NCBI RefSeq assembly: GCF_000520975.1
Contig: NZ_JACB01000010.1
Coordinates: 1-64,000, forward strand
Length of the DNA: 64,000 nt
Direction: 5' to 3'
Source of the DNA: Aquimarina megaterium XH134
GTDB taxonomy: Bacteria > Bacteroidota > Bacteroidia > Flavobacteriales > Flavobacteriaceae
The translations under genes were made by a program, and so were the position numbers. How positions within the stretch are numbered: the first letter of the stretch is position 1; every line of letters begins with the position of its first letter. Below are positions 1 through 8,584 of this stretch, one piece after another. Under the pieces are notes generated by a model. It did no database searches and had not been told where the DNA came from. It saw nothing but the letters and a program-made list of their open reading frames with translations.

Positions 1-1
1 T

Positions 2-34
2 GAAATTAGAATGCCCTACAAAAAGAAATATTAA
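2..34 (+). CDS. C-terminal end of a LytS-type histidine kinase paralogue (partial)
   Basis: The first bases read in frame as EIRMPYKKKY followed by a TAA stop. The complete kinase at 215-2059 ends EIRMPYQKEY, so this is the last part of a second, tandem copy of the same kinase whose body lies before the window. Only about ten residues are visible, so no domain can be checked. The assignment rests on the near-identical C-terminus and the adjacent same-strand position. Confidence 0.7.
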   Translation, partial: EIRMPYKKKY

Positions 35-39
35 TCCTG

Positions 40-105
40 TTCACAAACCCAAATTGAGTTTCACAAACTCATTTGTACTCTTCTATATAGTCATCTGTAT
101 TCTTG
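40..105. repeat. 66-bp intergenic element, copy A
   Basis: A 66-bp stretch that aligns without gaps to 2591-2656, with about 54 of 66 positions identical by eye. It holds two TCACAAAC boxes starting 20 bp apart (41 and 61), and the block TCTGTATTCTTG closes both copies. It sits between the stop of the upstream kinase copy and the kinase gene at 215, where a promoter or operator would be expected. Read on the minus strand, the better box (TGAGTTTGT) fits the published LytTR half-site at 8 of 9 positions. Regulatory function is inference. Confidence 0.5.
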
Positions 106-214
106 TTGAAGATTATATGTAGATGAATTTAACCTACATCTATATAAACACTTAATATAAACTTCAAAAAAAGGTAAAACTTTTAGTAATTAATCCAGTG
201 GCAATAATTTTTTT

Positions 215-2059
215 ATGAAGGTTATTACAATTTCTTTACTACTCATTATTCAGATAACATACGCGCAAGAAAAAGAATTAGATAGTATCAAAAGGAGGGT
301 AGATACTTATCTTCAAAGAGATTCTACGAGAGTTCAACTTTTAAACCAATTAACCAAGTATTACACACTTCGGGATATCTCAAAAAGTAAAGCTTTACTT
401 CTAGAAGCTATAGAGATTAGCAAAGAGATTGGTTATATAAGTGGATTAGGTAGCTCATATACGGGTTATAGTATTTTTCATACTCAATCAGGTAACTATG
501 ATAAAGGTCTTGTTTATGCCTTAAAAGCAAAAAAAATTCAAGATAGTATTAATGATGTGTCTGGCTTATTATTAACCAATAATTGTATGGCTAGAATATA
601 CATTCATTTAAAAAAATCAAAAAAGGCAATCAAAATTCAATTAGAAAATTTAGAGCTTTTAAAGAACCAACCGCTTAGCCCCCAAAAAGCCGGGATACAT
701 TTTTATTTGGCTAATGCCTATGGTGATATAAATAATTTTGAAGAAGCAGAATTTCATTACAAGAAAGCCAAATATATTGCCAAGGAAACCAAATTTACAA
801 CAGGAGTGTATATTGCAAATTCATCATTGGGTGTATTAGCAAATAGGAGAGGTGAGTTTAAAGAAGCAATTCATTATTTGAAACCAACTTTGAAGTTTTA
901 TGAAGAAAATAATCAATTGGCAAATATTGCACATACTAATTTAGAAATGGCAAAGTCCTATGCCAATTTAGGAAATGTTAATAAAGCAATAGAGTTCACT
1001 AGCAAAGCAATACGAATTTATAAAAACCAAAAAAATCTAAAATCATTACAATCTGCATACTTAAACCAAAGTAACTTCTATAAACGAATTAATAATTATT
1101 TAAAAGCTAATAAGTTTTTAGAAGATCACTATAAGATTAAGGATAGCCTTTTCTCTTATGACAATAAAGTCGTAATGGAAGAAATGCAAGTTAAGTATGA
1201 AACAGAAAAAATAAAAAAGGACAAAGAATTAGCAGAACAAAAAGCAATTGTAGTTATTGCCCAAAAAAGACAGAATAAAGAATATTTCATTATCACTTTG
1301 GCAGGAATAGGTTTCTTATTCCTACTTTCATTGTTTTATTTTGAAAGAACTAAAATAAAAAGAAAAGCAATATTTCTTTCACGAGAATTAGAAGAAACCC
1401 AAAAACGACTAGAGATAGAAAAGCAATATAAAGAAAGTGAATTAAAAGCTTTAAAGTCTCAGATGAATCCTCATTTTATATTTAATTCTCTCAATTCTAT
1501 TCAGGATCTAATCCTTCAGCAAAATACAGATTCTTCTTATGATTATATTGTTTTGTTTGCTCAATTGGTTAGAAACACCTTAAACTATTCTAGTAAAAAT
1601 TTTATAGTGATAGAAAAAGAACTTGAGTTTTTAGATGTATATCTTCAACTAGAGAAATTAAGATTTGAAGATGATTTTACATACACTATACAAAGCATAA
1701 ATACAGAGGGTTTATCTGTACTTTCTCTAATGGTTCAACCTTTTATAGAAAATGCATTACTGCATGGTTTGCTGCATAAAGCTGGTAAAAAACAACTTAC
1801 TATAGATTTTACTTTTACAGATCACTTGTTATGTACGATCATCGATAATGGTATTGGTAGAAAGGAAGCAAAGAAGATACAGGAGCGACAAGGTAATCAC
1901 CATGAATCTTTTGCCTTAAATGCTATACAACAGCGATTAGAAATCTTAAAAGATCAGTATGGTACAGATGTGGGATATCAGATATTTGATTTATATAATG
2001 ATCAATTGGCTATGGGTACCAGAGTAGAAATCAGAATGCCATATCAAAAAGAGTATTAA
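215..2059 (+). CDS. TPR-containing LytS-type sensor histidine kinase
   Basis: A 614-residue membrane sensor. The signal peptide (residues 1-17, ending YAQ) precedes about seven tetratricopeptide repeats in the periplasm (roughly 30-330). A single transmembrane helix lies near 357-375, followed by a coiled coil and a His_kinase domain (PF06580). The phospho-acceptor is H420 in MNPHFIFNSLNSIQ. The ATP-binding part shows an N-box near 511 (FIENALLHGL) and the DNGIGRK motif near 547. Kinases of this family usually pass phosphate to LytTR response regulators. None is adjacent here, and the nearest is at 38808-39563. A tandem paralogue ends at position 34. The ligand sensed by the TPR part is unknown. 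Confidence 0.9.
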   Translation: MKVITISLLLIIQITYAQEKELDSIKRRVDTYLQRDSTRVQLLNQLTKYYTLRDISKSKALLLEAIEISKEIGYISGLGSSYTGYSIFHTQSGNYDKGLVYALKAKKIQDSINDVSGLLLTNNCMARIYIHLKKSKKAIKIQLENLELLKNQPLSPQKAGIHFYLANAYGDINNFEEAEFHYKKAKYIAKETKFTTGVYIANSSLGVLANRRGEFKEAIHYLKPTLKFYEENNQLANIAHTNLEMAKSYANLGNVNKAIEFTSKAIRIYKNQKNLKSLQSAYLNQSNFYKRINNYLKANKFLEDHYKIKDSLFSYDNKVVMEEMQVKYETEKIKKDKELAEQKAIVVIAQKRQNKEYFIITLAGIGFLFLLSLFYFERTKIKRKAIFLSRELEETQKRLEIEKQYKESELKALKSQMNPHFIFNSLNSIQDLILQQNTDSSYDYIVLFAQLVRNTLNYSSKNFIVIEKELEFLDVYLQLEKLRFEDDFTYTIQSINTEGLSVLSLMVQPFIENALLHGLLHKAGKKQLTIDFTFTDHLLCTIIDNGIGRKEAKKIQERQGNHHESFALNAIQQRLEILKDQYGTDVGYQIFDLYNDQLAMGTRVEIRMPYQKEY

Positions 2060-2187
2060 TTGGTGATGTAGTTCTATGTACTGTAATAAAAAACGGATTA
2101 CAGAAAATTAAAATCAGCTTGAGAGGTATGTATATGCATTATCAGGATAAGAACTAAATGATATTATACCATACAAAATAGGCTAAA

Positions 2188-2451
2188 CCCCACTTGCCTA
2201 AGTGGGGGAGGGTACTTATATAAGTGGATAAGTTGATGGCATATATGTTATAGGGGTACTTATGGTAGTGGGTGCTGCTACCTGTAACTCTGGTTAGGGG
2301 TACTTCGATTAGTGGGAGGGGGTACTTAAAAGAGAGGTGTGCCCTATGTTTAACAGAGGAAGTACCTGTGTTGAACATAGGATGTCCCTGTGTTTGCACA
2401 CGGGGAGGGGTACTTCTGCAGTAGGGGAAGGGTACTTGATAAGTACCCCCC
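2188..2451. repeat. Tandem array of about twelve 22-bp imperfect palindromic units
   Basis: Units start every 22 bp from 2188 to 2430. The octamer GGGTACTT occurs at 2210, 2254, 2298, 2320, 2408 and 2430, all separated by exact multiples of 22 (44, 44, 22, 88, 22). Several units are dyads: CCCCACTT/AAGTGGGG at 2188, CCCTGTGT/ACACGGGG at 2386 and GGGTACTT/AAGTACCC at 2430-2448. A further inverted pair, CCTATGTTTAAC/GTTGAACATAGG, spans two units (2343-2382). There are no unique spacers, so this is not CRISPR. The period is not a multiple of three, so it is not a protein repeat. It lies in a long non-coding gap, and its function is unknown. Confidence 0.8.
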
Positions 2452-2590
2452 AGGTATCCTATTTTATCCTAAAAAAGTTTAAACGACTTCATTTTTTATA
2501 GCTTTTAAAATATAGATTGCCAATTCATTTATATAATAGTATACTTCATATTATCAGTAGTATACCTTCTTTTTTATAGCAAACTTTCCA

Positions 2591-2656
2591 TTCACAAACT
2601 CAAATAGCGTTTCACAAACTCATTTGTTTGCTTCTGCCTGGTTGTCTGTATTCTTG
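2591..2656. repeat. 66-bp intergenic element, copy B
   Basis: The second copy of the element at 40-105, with two TCACAAACTC boxes starting at 2592 and 2612 (20 bp apart), and the shared TCTGTATTCTTG end at 2645-2656. It lies about 250 bp upstream of the first cadherin-NHL lipoprotein gene. The same element before a sensor kinase and before a surface lipoprotein suggests shared control, but the sequence alone does not prove that it binds a regulator. Confidence 0.5.
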
Positions 2657-2908
2657 CCAATGATTAGTAATTCAAAAAATTAAAATATGGTAAAACAACT
2701 ACTCCGATTTCAATATTTATTTCAGAATGTATTGCGCTTTTCTAAACCAAAACATAGCTATATCGCTGTTTTAGTAATTGGTAACTATTTGGAAACAAAA
2801 CATTCTTAAAAAACTATTAGAAGGAATCCCTTCCTTTTCTAACACTCTCAAGTATACATCGAAAACAAACATCAAAAAAAGTAACCCATAATAATGAGAA
2901 ACTGTACT
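2657..2908 (+). other. Leader region before the lipoprotein cluster
   Basis: About 250 AT-rich bases without a convincing gene. A 40-codon open frame (2687-2809, beginning MVKQLLRFQYLF) is present but has no recognisable family or ribosome-binding site, so it is not called. A weak hairpin (AGAAGGAA with TTCCTTTTCT, about 2818-2841) precedes the lipoprotein start. Confidence 0.3.
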
Positions 2909-4570
2909 ATGAAAACAATTAAATTACTTTTGCTAGGTATAGTAATACTAGCACTATCTTGTAGTAAAGATGATGATGCTACACCACCAGTTAATAAAGC
3001 GCCAGAGATCAAGGCGCAATCCTTTACCGTATCAGAATCAGCGACAGATACAGATGTATTTGGTACCGTAAAAGCAACCGATCCAGACAAAGATGCATTA
3101 AGTTATAGTATTACCGCAAACAGTGATAACCTATTCGAGATCACAAAAGCAGGAGCACTAAGTTTGGTAGCAGGAAAAACATTAGATTTTGAAACCAAAA
3201 CGACTTATGAAATCACTGTAGAAGTAACTGATGGTAAAGCCAAAGCATCTGCAAAAATAACAATTACCGTGACAGATGTAAACGAAAATCAATCACCAGT
3301 AATTGATGATCAAACATTTACAGTAGCCGAAGATGTTACAAATTCTGTTATTGATGTCGTAACAGCAACAGATCCAGAAGGAGATACATTAACCTATAGA
3401 ATTAAAGATAATGATGATAACCTATTTGAAGTTGCAGGAGATGGGATACTAAGTCTTGCTCCTAATAAAGTTTTGGATTACGAATCAAGGACTAACTATG
3501 CAATTACGATAACAGTTTCTGATGGAAATGGAGGAGAAAGTTCGGCTAGAATATATATTAATATAACCGATGTTTTAGAAACGGGAGATCAAGGACTAAG
3601 AGTTCGTACTTTGGCAGGTAATGGAACGTTTGGTTTTACAAACGGTACAGGGACATCAGCACAGTTTTCAACTCCAATAGGGGTAGATGTTGATAGTAAT
3701 GGTAATATCTATGTAGCAGATCGAAACAATAATGTTATTCGCAAAATTACTCCTGCAGGGGTAGTGAGCACTTTTGCAGGAAGTACTTTTGGATACGCAG
3801 ATGGTACGGGTACTGCTGCTAAATTTAATAGCCCTTATGGCATAGCTATAGATGCAAATGATAATATATATGTAGGAGATTATATAAATCATCGCATTCG
3901 TAAAATTACTCCGGCAGGTGTGGTGACTACATTGGCAGGTTCTGGCGTTGCAGGTTCTGCAGATGGTACGGGTACCGCTGCACAGTTTAATGAACCTTAT
4001 GGATTGGATGTAGATAGTAATGGCAATGTTTATGTAGCAGATTATGGAAACAACCGTATTCGTAAAATTACTCCCGCTGGTGTAGTGACTACACTTGCAG
4101 GAAGTTCTCGTGGTTTCGCAGATGGCACAGGTACTGCAGCCATGTTTAAAGCTCCACATGATGTTGCTGTAGATAATAATGATAACGTATACGTAACAGA
4201 TGGCTTTAATCACCGTATTCGTAAAGTCACTCCAGCAGGTGTAGTTACTACGTTTGCAGGAACTAATCAAGGTTTTGCAGATGGTACAGGTACGCAAGCA
4301 AGGTTTAATATTCCAGAAGGTATAACTATTGATAATTCAGGAAATCTATACGTAACAGATAGGAGTAATCACTGTATCCGTAAGATTACATCTGCAGGTG
4401 TTGTAAGTATTCTTGCAGGATCTAATGATTTTGGATTTGTAAATGGTACAGGAGCTACAGCTCGATTCAGACAACCCTCAGGGATTACAGTAAATGCATC
4501 CGGAGTTTTTTATGTAACAGATGAGTCTAATCACAGTGTTCGTAAAATAGAACCTTTTTCAAATAATTAA
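2909..4570 (+). CDS. Surface lipoprotein with cadherin-like domains and NHL propeller (paralogue 1)
   Basis: The lipoprotein signal peptide ends LALSC, followed by SKDDD, the acidic signal that sends Bacteroidota lipoproteins to the cell surface. Two cadherin-like domains follow (roughly residues 30-125 and 130-225, with DxNxxP-type linkers). After them come six NHL repeats with the pattern P-x-G-[IV]-x-[IV]-D-x-x-[GD]-N-[IVL]-Y-V-[AT]-D and RIRKITPAGVV, predicting a six-bladed propeller. An ATG five codons upstream (2894) is possible. The start at 2909 (MKTIKLLLL) is chosen because paralogues 2 and 4 begin identically. Only 10 bp separate it from the next gene, so the two are probably co-transcribed. 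A binding or adhesion role is likely; the ligand is unknown. Confidence 0.85.
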   Translation: MKTIKLLLLGIVILALSCSKDDDATPPVNKAPEIKAQSFTVSESATDTDVFGTVKATDPDKDALSYSITANSDNLFEITKAGALSLVAGKTLDFETKTTYEITVEVTDGKAKASAKITITVTDVNENQSPVIDDQTFTVAEDVTNSVIDVVTATDPEGDTLTYRIKDNDDNLFEVAGDGILSLAPNKVLDYESRTNYAITITVSDGNGGESSARIYINITDVLETGDQGLRVRTLAGNGTFGFTNGTGTSAQFSTPIGVDVDSNGNIYVADRNNNVIRKITPAGVVSTFAGSTFGYADGTGTAAKFNSPYGIAIDANDNIYVGDYINHRIRKITPAGVVTTLAGSGVAGSADGTGTAAQFNEPYGLDVDSNGNVYVADYGNNRIRKITPAGVVTTLAGSSRGFADGTGTAAMFKAPHDVAVDNNDNVYVTDGFNHRIRKVTPAGVVTTFAGTNQGFADGTGTQARFNIPEGITIDNSGNLYVTDRSNHCIRKITSAGVVSILAGSNDFGFVNGTGATARFRQPSGITVNASGVFYVTDESNHSVRKIEPFSNN

Positions 4571-4580
4571 AAAACATAGT

Positions 4581-6488
4581 ATGAAAACAATAAAACTACT
4601 GTTGCTATGTACAGCAATATTACTACTATCCTGTAGTAAAGATGATGATGCAACGACCCCCCTGGCTAATAAAGCACCAGAGATTAAGACACAATCTTTT
4701 AACGTGTCAGAATCGGCAGCAGATACAGATATATTTGGTACTGTAAAAGCTACCGATGCAGACCAAGATGAGTTAAGCTATAGCATTACTGCAAACAGTG
4801 ATGATCTATTCGAAATCACTAAAGCAGGAGCACTAAGCCTGGTGGCAGGTAAGACACTTGATTTTGAAACCAAAACGACTCATGAGATTACGGTTGAAGT
4901 AACCGATGGAAAGGCCAAAGCAGCTGCAAAAATAACGATTGCTGTTATCGATGTAGATGAAAACATGCCGCCTGTTATTGCAGCACAAAGTTTTACTATT
5001 GCAGAAAACAGCTCTTTTAATACAGTTGTTGGTTCTGTGGTTGCTACAGATCCCGATGGTGATACGCTAACGTATACACTTACTAACTCTATTGGTACAG
5101 TAGCTACATTTGAAATTGTAGGTAATGAGATCAAACTAAAATCAGGTGTTTTAAATTATGAAGATTTTACAAAACATAATGTTACTATTACTGTAGACGA
5201 TGGTACACTTACGGCATCGGCACAGGTTACCATAAATGTTACTGATGTAAATGAAGCACCAACATTCGCAGATCGGAATTATACTTTTAGTCAACCAGAA
5301 GATATCGATGATACGGTTATTATTGCTACGGTAACGGCTACAGATCCTGAAGGGGATAATCTAATTTATACGCTTAATAATAACCCGGGCAGTCTTTTTG
5401 AAATCAACAGTGATGGTGAAATAAGTTTATCAACAGGAAAATTTCTAGATTACGAAAACCAAACCAGTCATACCATAACAGTACAAGCAACCGATGGAAA
5501 CCTTACAGCCTTGCAACATGGAGTACGTATTAATGTAACCGATGTTACTGATGTAAGTGTAACATCTGTGGGACCTACAGGAGGTTTTGCATTATATAAC
5601 AACCCTACGGGAGTGGCAGTAGATGGATCAGGAAATATATATATTGCAGATTTCAGTAATCATCGTATTCGTAAAATTACCCCAGGAGGAACAGCAAGTA
5701 TTTTTGCAGGAGGCACTCAAGGATTTGCAGATGGTACAGGTGCTGCAGCACGGTTTAATTTTCCTTTTGGAGTAGCAGTAGACGCTGCAGGTAATGTATA
5801 TGTTGCAGATCGAAATAATCACCGTATTCGTAAAATTACACCTAATGGAGTAGTAACTACTGTAGCAGGAGGAACTCAAGGTTATTTTGATGCTACAGGT
5901 ACTGCAGCTCGATTTAATCACCCAGAAGGGGTAGCAATAGATGCCTCAGGAAATGTGTATGTGTCTGATTATCAGAATCACCGTATTCGTAAAATTACAC
6001 CTGCCGGAGTGGTGTCTACTTTTGTAGGATCTACTCAAGGCTTTGCCAATGGGACTGGTACTGCAGCTAGATTTGATAATCCAGCAGGAATAACTATAGA
6101 TACCAATGGAAATCTATATGTAGCTGATGAGCGAAATCATCGTATTCGTAAAATTACTCCAGTAGGTGTAGTAACCACTTTTGCTGGTACTATTGCAGGA
6201 TTTGCAGATAGTAGTTCTCTTATATCAGCTCGGTTTTTTTCACCTACCGGGGTAGCAGTGGATGCATCGGGAAATGTATACGTAGCCGATAGACTAAACC
6301 ATCGTATTCGTAAGATTACTCCTGCTGGAGTAGTATCGACTATAGCAGGATCTAGTCAGGGATTTGCAGATGGTACAGGTTCGGTAGCTAGATTTAGACA
6401 TCCTTCGGGAGTGGCGGTAGATGCATCGGGGAATGTATATGTAGCCGATGAACGCAATAACCGTATCCGTAAGATCATCATTCAATAA
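4581..6488 (+). CDS. Surface lipoprotein with cadherin-like domains and NHL propeller (paralogue 2)
   Basis: A 635-residue lipoprotein starting MKTIKLLLL with a lipobox ending LLSC and the export signal SKDDD. It has three cadherin-like domains (about residues 30-330), one more than paralogue 1, then six NHL repeats (about 335-635). The repeats here are the most uniform of the four paralogues, with ASGNVYVADxxNHRIRKI recurring, which suggests recent repeat homogenisation. There is no T9SS sorting domain, so it should be lipid-anchored on the surface. It follows paralogue 1 by 10 bp and is followed by a hairpin at 6500-6538. Confidence 0.85.
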   Translation: MKTIKLLLLCTAILLLSCSKDDDATTPLANKAPEIKTQSFNVSESAADTDIFGTVKATDADQDELSYSITANSDDLFEITKAGALSLVAGKTLDFETKTTHEITVEVTDGKAKAAAKITIAVIDVDENMPPVIAAQSFTIAENSSFNTVVGSVVATDPDGDTLTYTLTNSIGTVATFEIVGNEIKLKSGVLNYEDFTKHNVTITVDDGTLTASAQVTINVTDVNEAPTFADRNYTFSQPEDIDDTVIIATVTATDPEGDNLIYTLNNNPGSLFEINSDGEISLSTGKFLDYENQTSHTITVQATDGNLTALQHGVRINVTDVTDVSVTSVGPTGGFALYNNPTGVAVDGSGNIYIADFSNHRIRKITPGGTASIFAGGTQGFADGTGAAARFNFPFGVAVDAAGNVYVADRNNHRIRKITPNGVVTTVAGGTQGYFDATGTAARFNHPEGVAIDASGNVYVSDYQNHRIRKITPAGVVSTFVGSTQGFANGTGTAARFDNPAGITIDTNGNLYVADERNHRIRKITPVGVVTTFAGTIAGFADSSSLISARFFSPTGVAVDASGNVYVADRLNHRIRKITPAGVVSTIAGSSQGFADGTGSVARFRHPSGVAVDASGNVYVADERNNRIRKIIIQ

Positions 6489-6499
6489 ACATAGGTATG

Positions 6500-6538
6500 C
6501 AACCCTCATCTCAGGTTTTAGAACTTGAGATGAGGTTG
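6500..6538 (+). terminator. Hairpin after lipoprotein paralogue 2
   Basis: An imperfect 17-18 bp stem: CAACCCTCATCTCAGGTT pairs with AACTTGAGATGAGGTTG around a short loop, 12 bp after the stop codon. There is no strong T-run, so it may act as a weak terminator or an mRNA-stabilising hairpin. The core (CATCTCA ... TGAGATG) recurs after paralogue 4 at 10263-10294. Confidence 0.6.
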
Positions 6539-6584
6539 ATGTTTAGTAAAACGATGATATACCCAAAATTTAGACTATAACACA

Positions 6585-8513
6585 ATGAAAAAAATATCCA
6601 AAGCCCTCATGCTTTTTACTATTGGAGTAGTATTACTTCTTAATAGTTGTAGCAAAGATGATGAGGCAACAACTCCTGTAGAGCCTCCCAAAAATATCGC
6701 TCCAGAAATTAAGGCACAATCTTTTAACGTATCAGAAACTGCAGCCAATACAGATGTATTTGGTATGGTAAAAGCTACCGATGCAGACAAAGATGAGTTA
6801 AGTTATAGCATTACTGCAAATAGTGATGATGTATTTGAAATTACTAAAGCAGGAGCACTAAGCCTGGTAGCAGGAAAAACATTGGATTTTGAAACCAAAA
6901 CTACTCATGAAATTACGGTAGAAGTAACCGATGGTAAAGCCAAAGCATCTGCAAAAATAACGATTACTGTTATTGATGTAGACGAAAACATGCCACCGGT
7001 AATTACGGCACAAAGTTTTACCATTGCAGAGAATAGCTCTTTTAATACAATTGTAGGTAGTGTAGTGGCTAGTGATCCTGATAATGATAACCTTACATAT
7101 ACCATGACTAATCTTGCAGGTGCTGTAGCCGAATTTGAAATGACGGGCAATGAGATCAAACTAAAATCAGGATTCTTGGATTATGAAACGCTTACCAGTC
7201 ATACCGCAACAGTTACAGTAAACGATGGTACATTTACAACATCTGCGCAGGTTACTATTACAGTTACAAATGTAAATGAAGCGCCTGTTTTTGGGAATAG
7301 CTCTACTACATTTACTGCTGCCGAAAATATAGCAGAAACTGTTGTTATAGGTACTTTGAGTGCAATAGATCCAGAGGCTGATGCGGTTAGCTATAGGTTG
7401 GCTAATAATGTACACAGTGATAATTTTGAAATTGATGTGAATACTGGTGAAATAAGCCTAAAATCCAGAGGGAGTTTAGATTTTGAAACCAGAACAAGTT
7501 ACTCGTTCCAAGCTCATGTAAGTGACGGAACGTTAAGCGCGACCCCCGTTACAGTAACCATAAACATTACTAACGTTTCTGATGTAAATGTAGGGAGCAT
7601 TTTAGCTCTTAATAAACTGCAAACGGGAATAGTAGTAGATGCCTCGGGAAATATATATGTAGCAGATACTCGTAAAGATCGTATTCTTAAATACCTTTCT
7701 TCGGGAGGAACGACAGTTCTGGCAGGATCTGGTGTTGCAGGGTTTGCAGATGGTCCTGGTATAACTGCTCAGTTTGATAACCCTAATGGTTTGGCAATAG
7801 ATACAGCAGGAAACATTTATGTTGCTGATACTGGTAATCATCGAATTAGAAAAATTACTCCTGCGGGTGTTGTATCTACTATTGCAGGATCGGGTATTAG
7901 CGGTTTTGTAAATGGTACAGGTATCGCGGCTCAGTTTGATTCTCCGTATGGGATAGATGTGCATGCAAATGGTGATCTATATGTAGCAGATACAGGCAAT
8001 CATAGTATCCGTTATATTAATACAGCTGGTGTAGTATATACTCACGCAGGTACTGGTGCTAGTGGTTTGGTTAATGGGAACACTACCACAGCCCAGTTTA
8101 ATGAACCTATTGATGTAGTTATTGGTCTATCCACAAACCTATATATAGCAGATGCTTCGAATCATGTAATTCGCCAGATTACCGATACGGGATCAGTGCT
8201 CACTCTTGCAGGGTCTTCACAGGGGTATGCAGATGGTGCTGGTGCGACAGCGCAGTTTAGTTCTCCGTATGGAGTTACCCGAGATACCAGCGGTAATATA
8301 TATGTAGCTGATAAAGATAATCATCGTATTCGTAAAATTACTCCTGCAGGAGTCGTGTCTACCTATGCCGGTTCTGGTACTATGGGCTTTGCCAATGGTA
8401 ATGCTAATGTTGCTCAATTTAATGAGCCGATTAATCTGTGTATAGATGGTTCGGGAACTATTTATGTCACCGATTATCAAAATGATTATATCCGAAAAAT
8501 ATTTGTTCAATAA
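6585..8513 (+). CDS. Surface lipoprotein with cadherin-like domains and NHL propeller (paralogue 3)
   Basis: A 642-residue protein with a slightly different signal peptide (MKKISKALMLF ... LLNSC) followed by SKDDE. It has three cadherin-like domains, then six NHL repeats. The first and fourth repeats are degenerate: the fourth has lost the usual DxxGN turn, reading IGLSTNLYIADASNH. The first cadherin domain is nearly identical to that of its neighbours, whereas the second half is more diverged, as expected for tandem duplicates whose propellers evolve toward different partners. It is flanked by hairpins at 6500 and 8525, so it may be its own transcription unit. Confidence 0.85.
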   Translation: MKKISKALMLFTIGVVLLLNSCSKDDEATTPVEPPKNIAPEIKAQSFNVSETAANTDVFGMVKATDADKDELSYSITANSDDVFEITKAGALSLVAGKTLDFETKTTHEITVEVTDGKAKASAKITITVIDVDENMPPVITAQSFTIAENSSFNTIVGSVVASDPDNDNLTYTMTNLAGAVAEFEMTGNEIKLKSGFLDYETLTSHTATVTVNDGTFTTSAQVTITVTNVNEAPVFGNSSTTFTAAENIAETVVIGTLSAIDPEADAVSYRLANNVHSDNFEIDVNTGEISLKSRGSLDFETRTSYSFQAHVSDGTLSATPVTVTINITNVSDVNVGSILALNKLQTGIVVDASGNIYVADTRKDRILKYLSSGGTTVLAGSGVAGFADGPGITAQFDNPNGLAIDTAGNIYVADTGNHRIRKITPAGVVSTIAGSGISGFVNGTGIAAQFDSPYGIDVHANGDLYVADTGNHSIRYINTAGVVYTHAGTGASGLVNGNTTTAQFNEPIDVVIGLSTNLYIADASNHVIRQITDTGSVLTLAGSSQGYADGAGATAQFSSPYGVTRDTSGNIYVADKDNHRIRKITPAGVVSTYAGSGTMGFANGNANVAQFNEPINLCIDGSGTIYVTDYQNDYIRKIFVQ

Positions 8514-8524
8514 ATAATAACACA

Positions 8525-8563
8525 AATAGGGTTTACTGTAAAAGTTTTACAGTAAACCCTATT
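8525..8563 (+). terminator. Long perfect hairpin after lipoprotein paralogue 3
   Basis: AATAGGGTTTACTGTA (8525-8540) and its exact complement TACAGTAAACCCTATT (8548-8563) flank a 7-base loop, 11 bp after the stop. The stem is strong, but the following bases (CAACTT) are not a T-tract. It may therefore be a transcript-end stabiliser rather than a classical intrinsic terminator. Confidence 0.7.
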
Positions 8564-8584
8564 CAACTTAAATAAGATGATATT

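Noticed and set aside
2154-2399. 81-codon minus-strand frame
   Set aside because: It crosses the 22-bp repeat array, whose period is not a multiple of three; composition is not protein-like.
2188-2451. Possible CRISPR array
   Set aside because: The units follow one another without unique spacers, they are degenerate, and no cas genes are present.
2687-2809. 40-codon frame before lipoprotein paralogue 1
   Set aside because: It could be a leader peptide, but nothing beyond the open frame supports it.
3668-4297. Long minus-strand open frame (209 codons) within the NHL repeats, and similar ones in the other paralogues
   Set aside because: They are antisense shadows that stay open because the repeated codons of the NHL propeller recur in phase. 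They are Cys/Ser/Ile-rich and have no start context.
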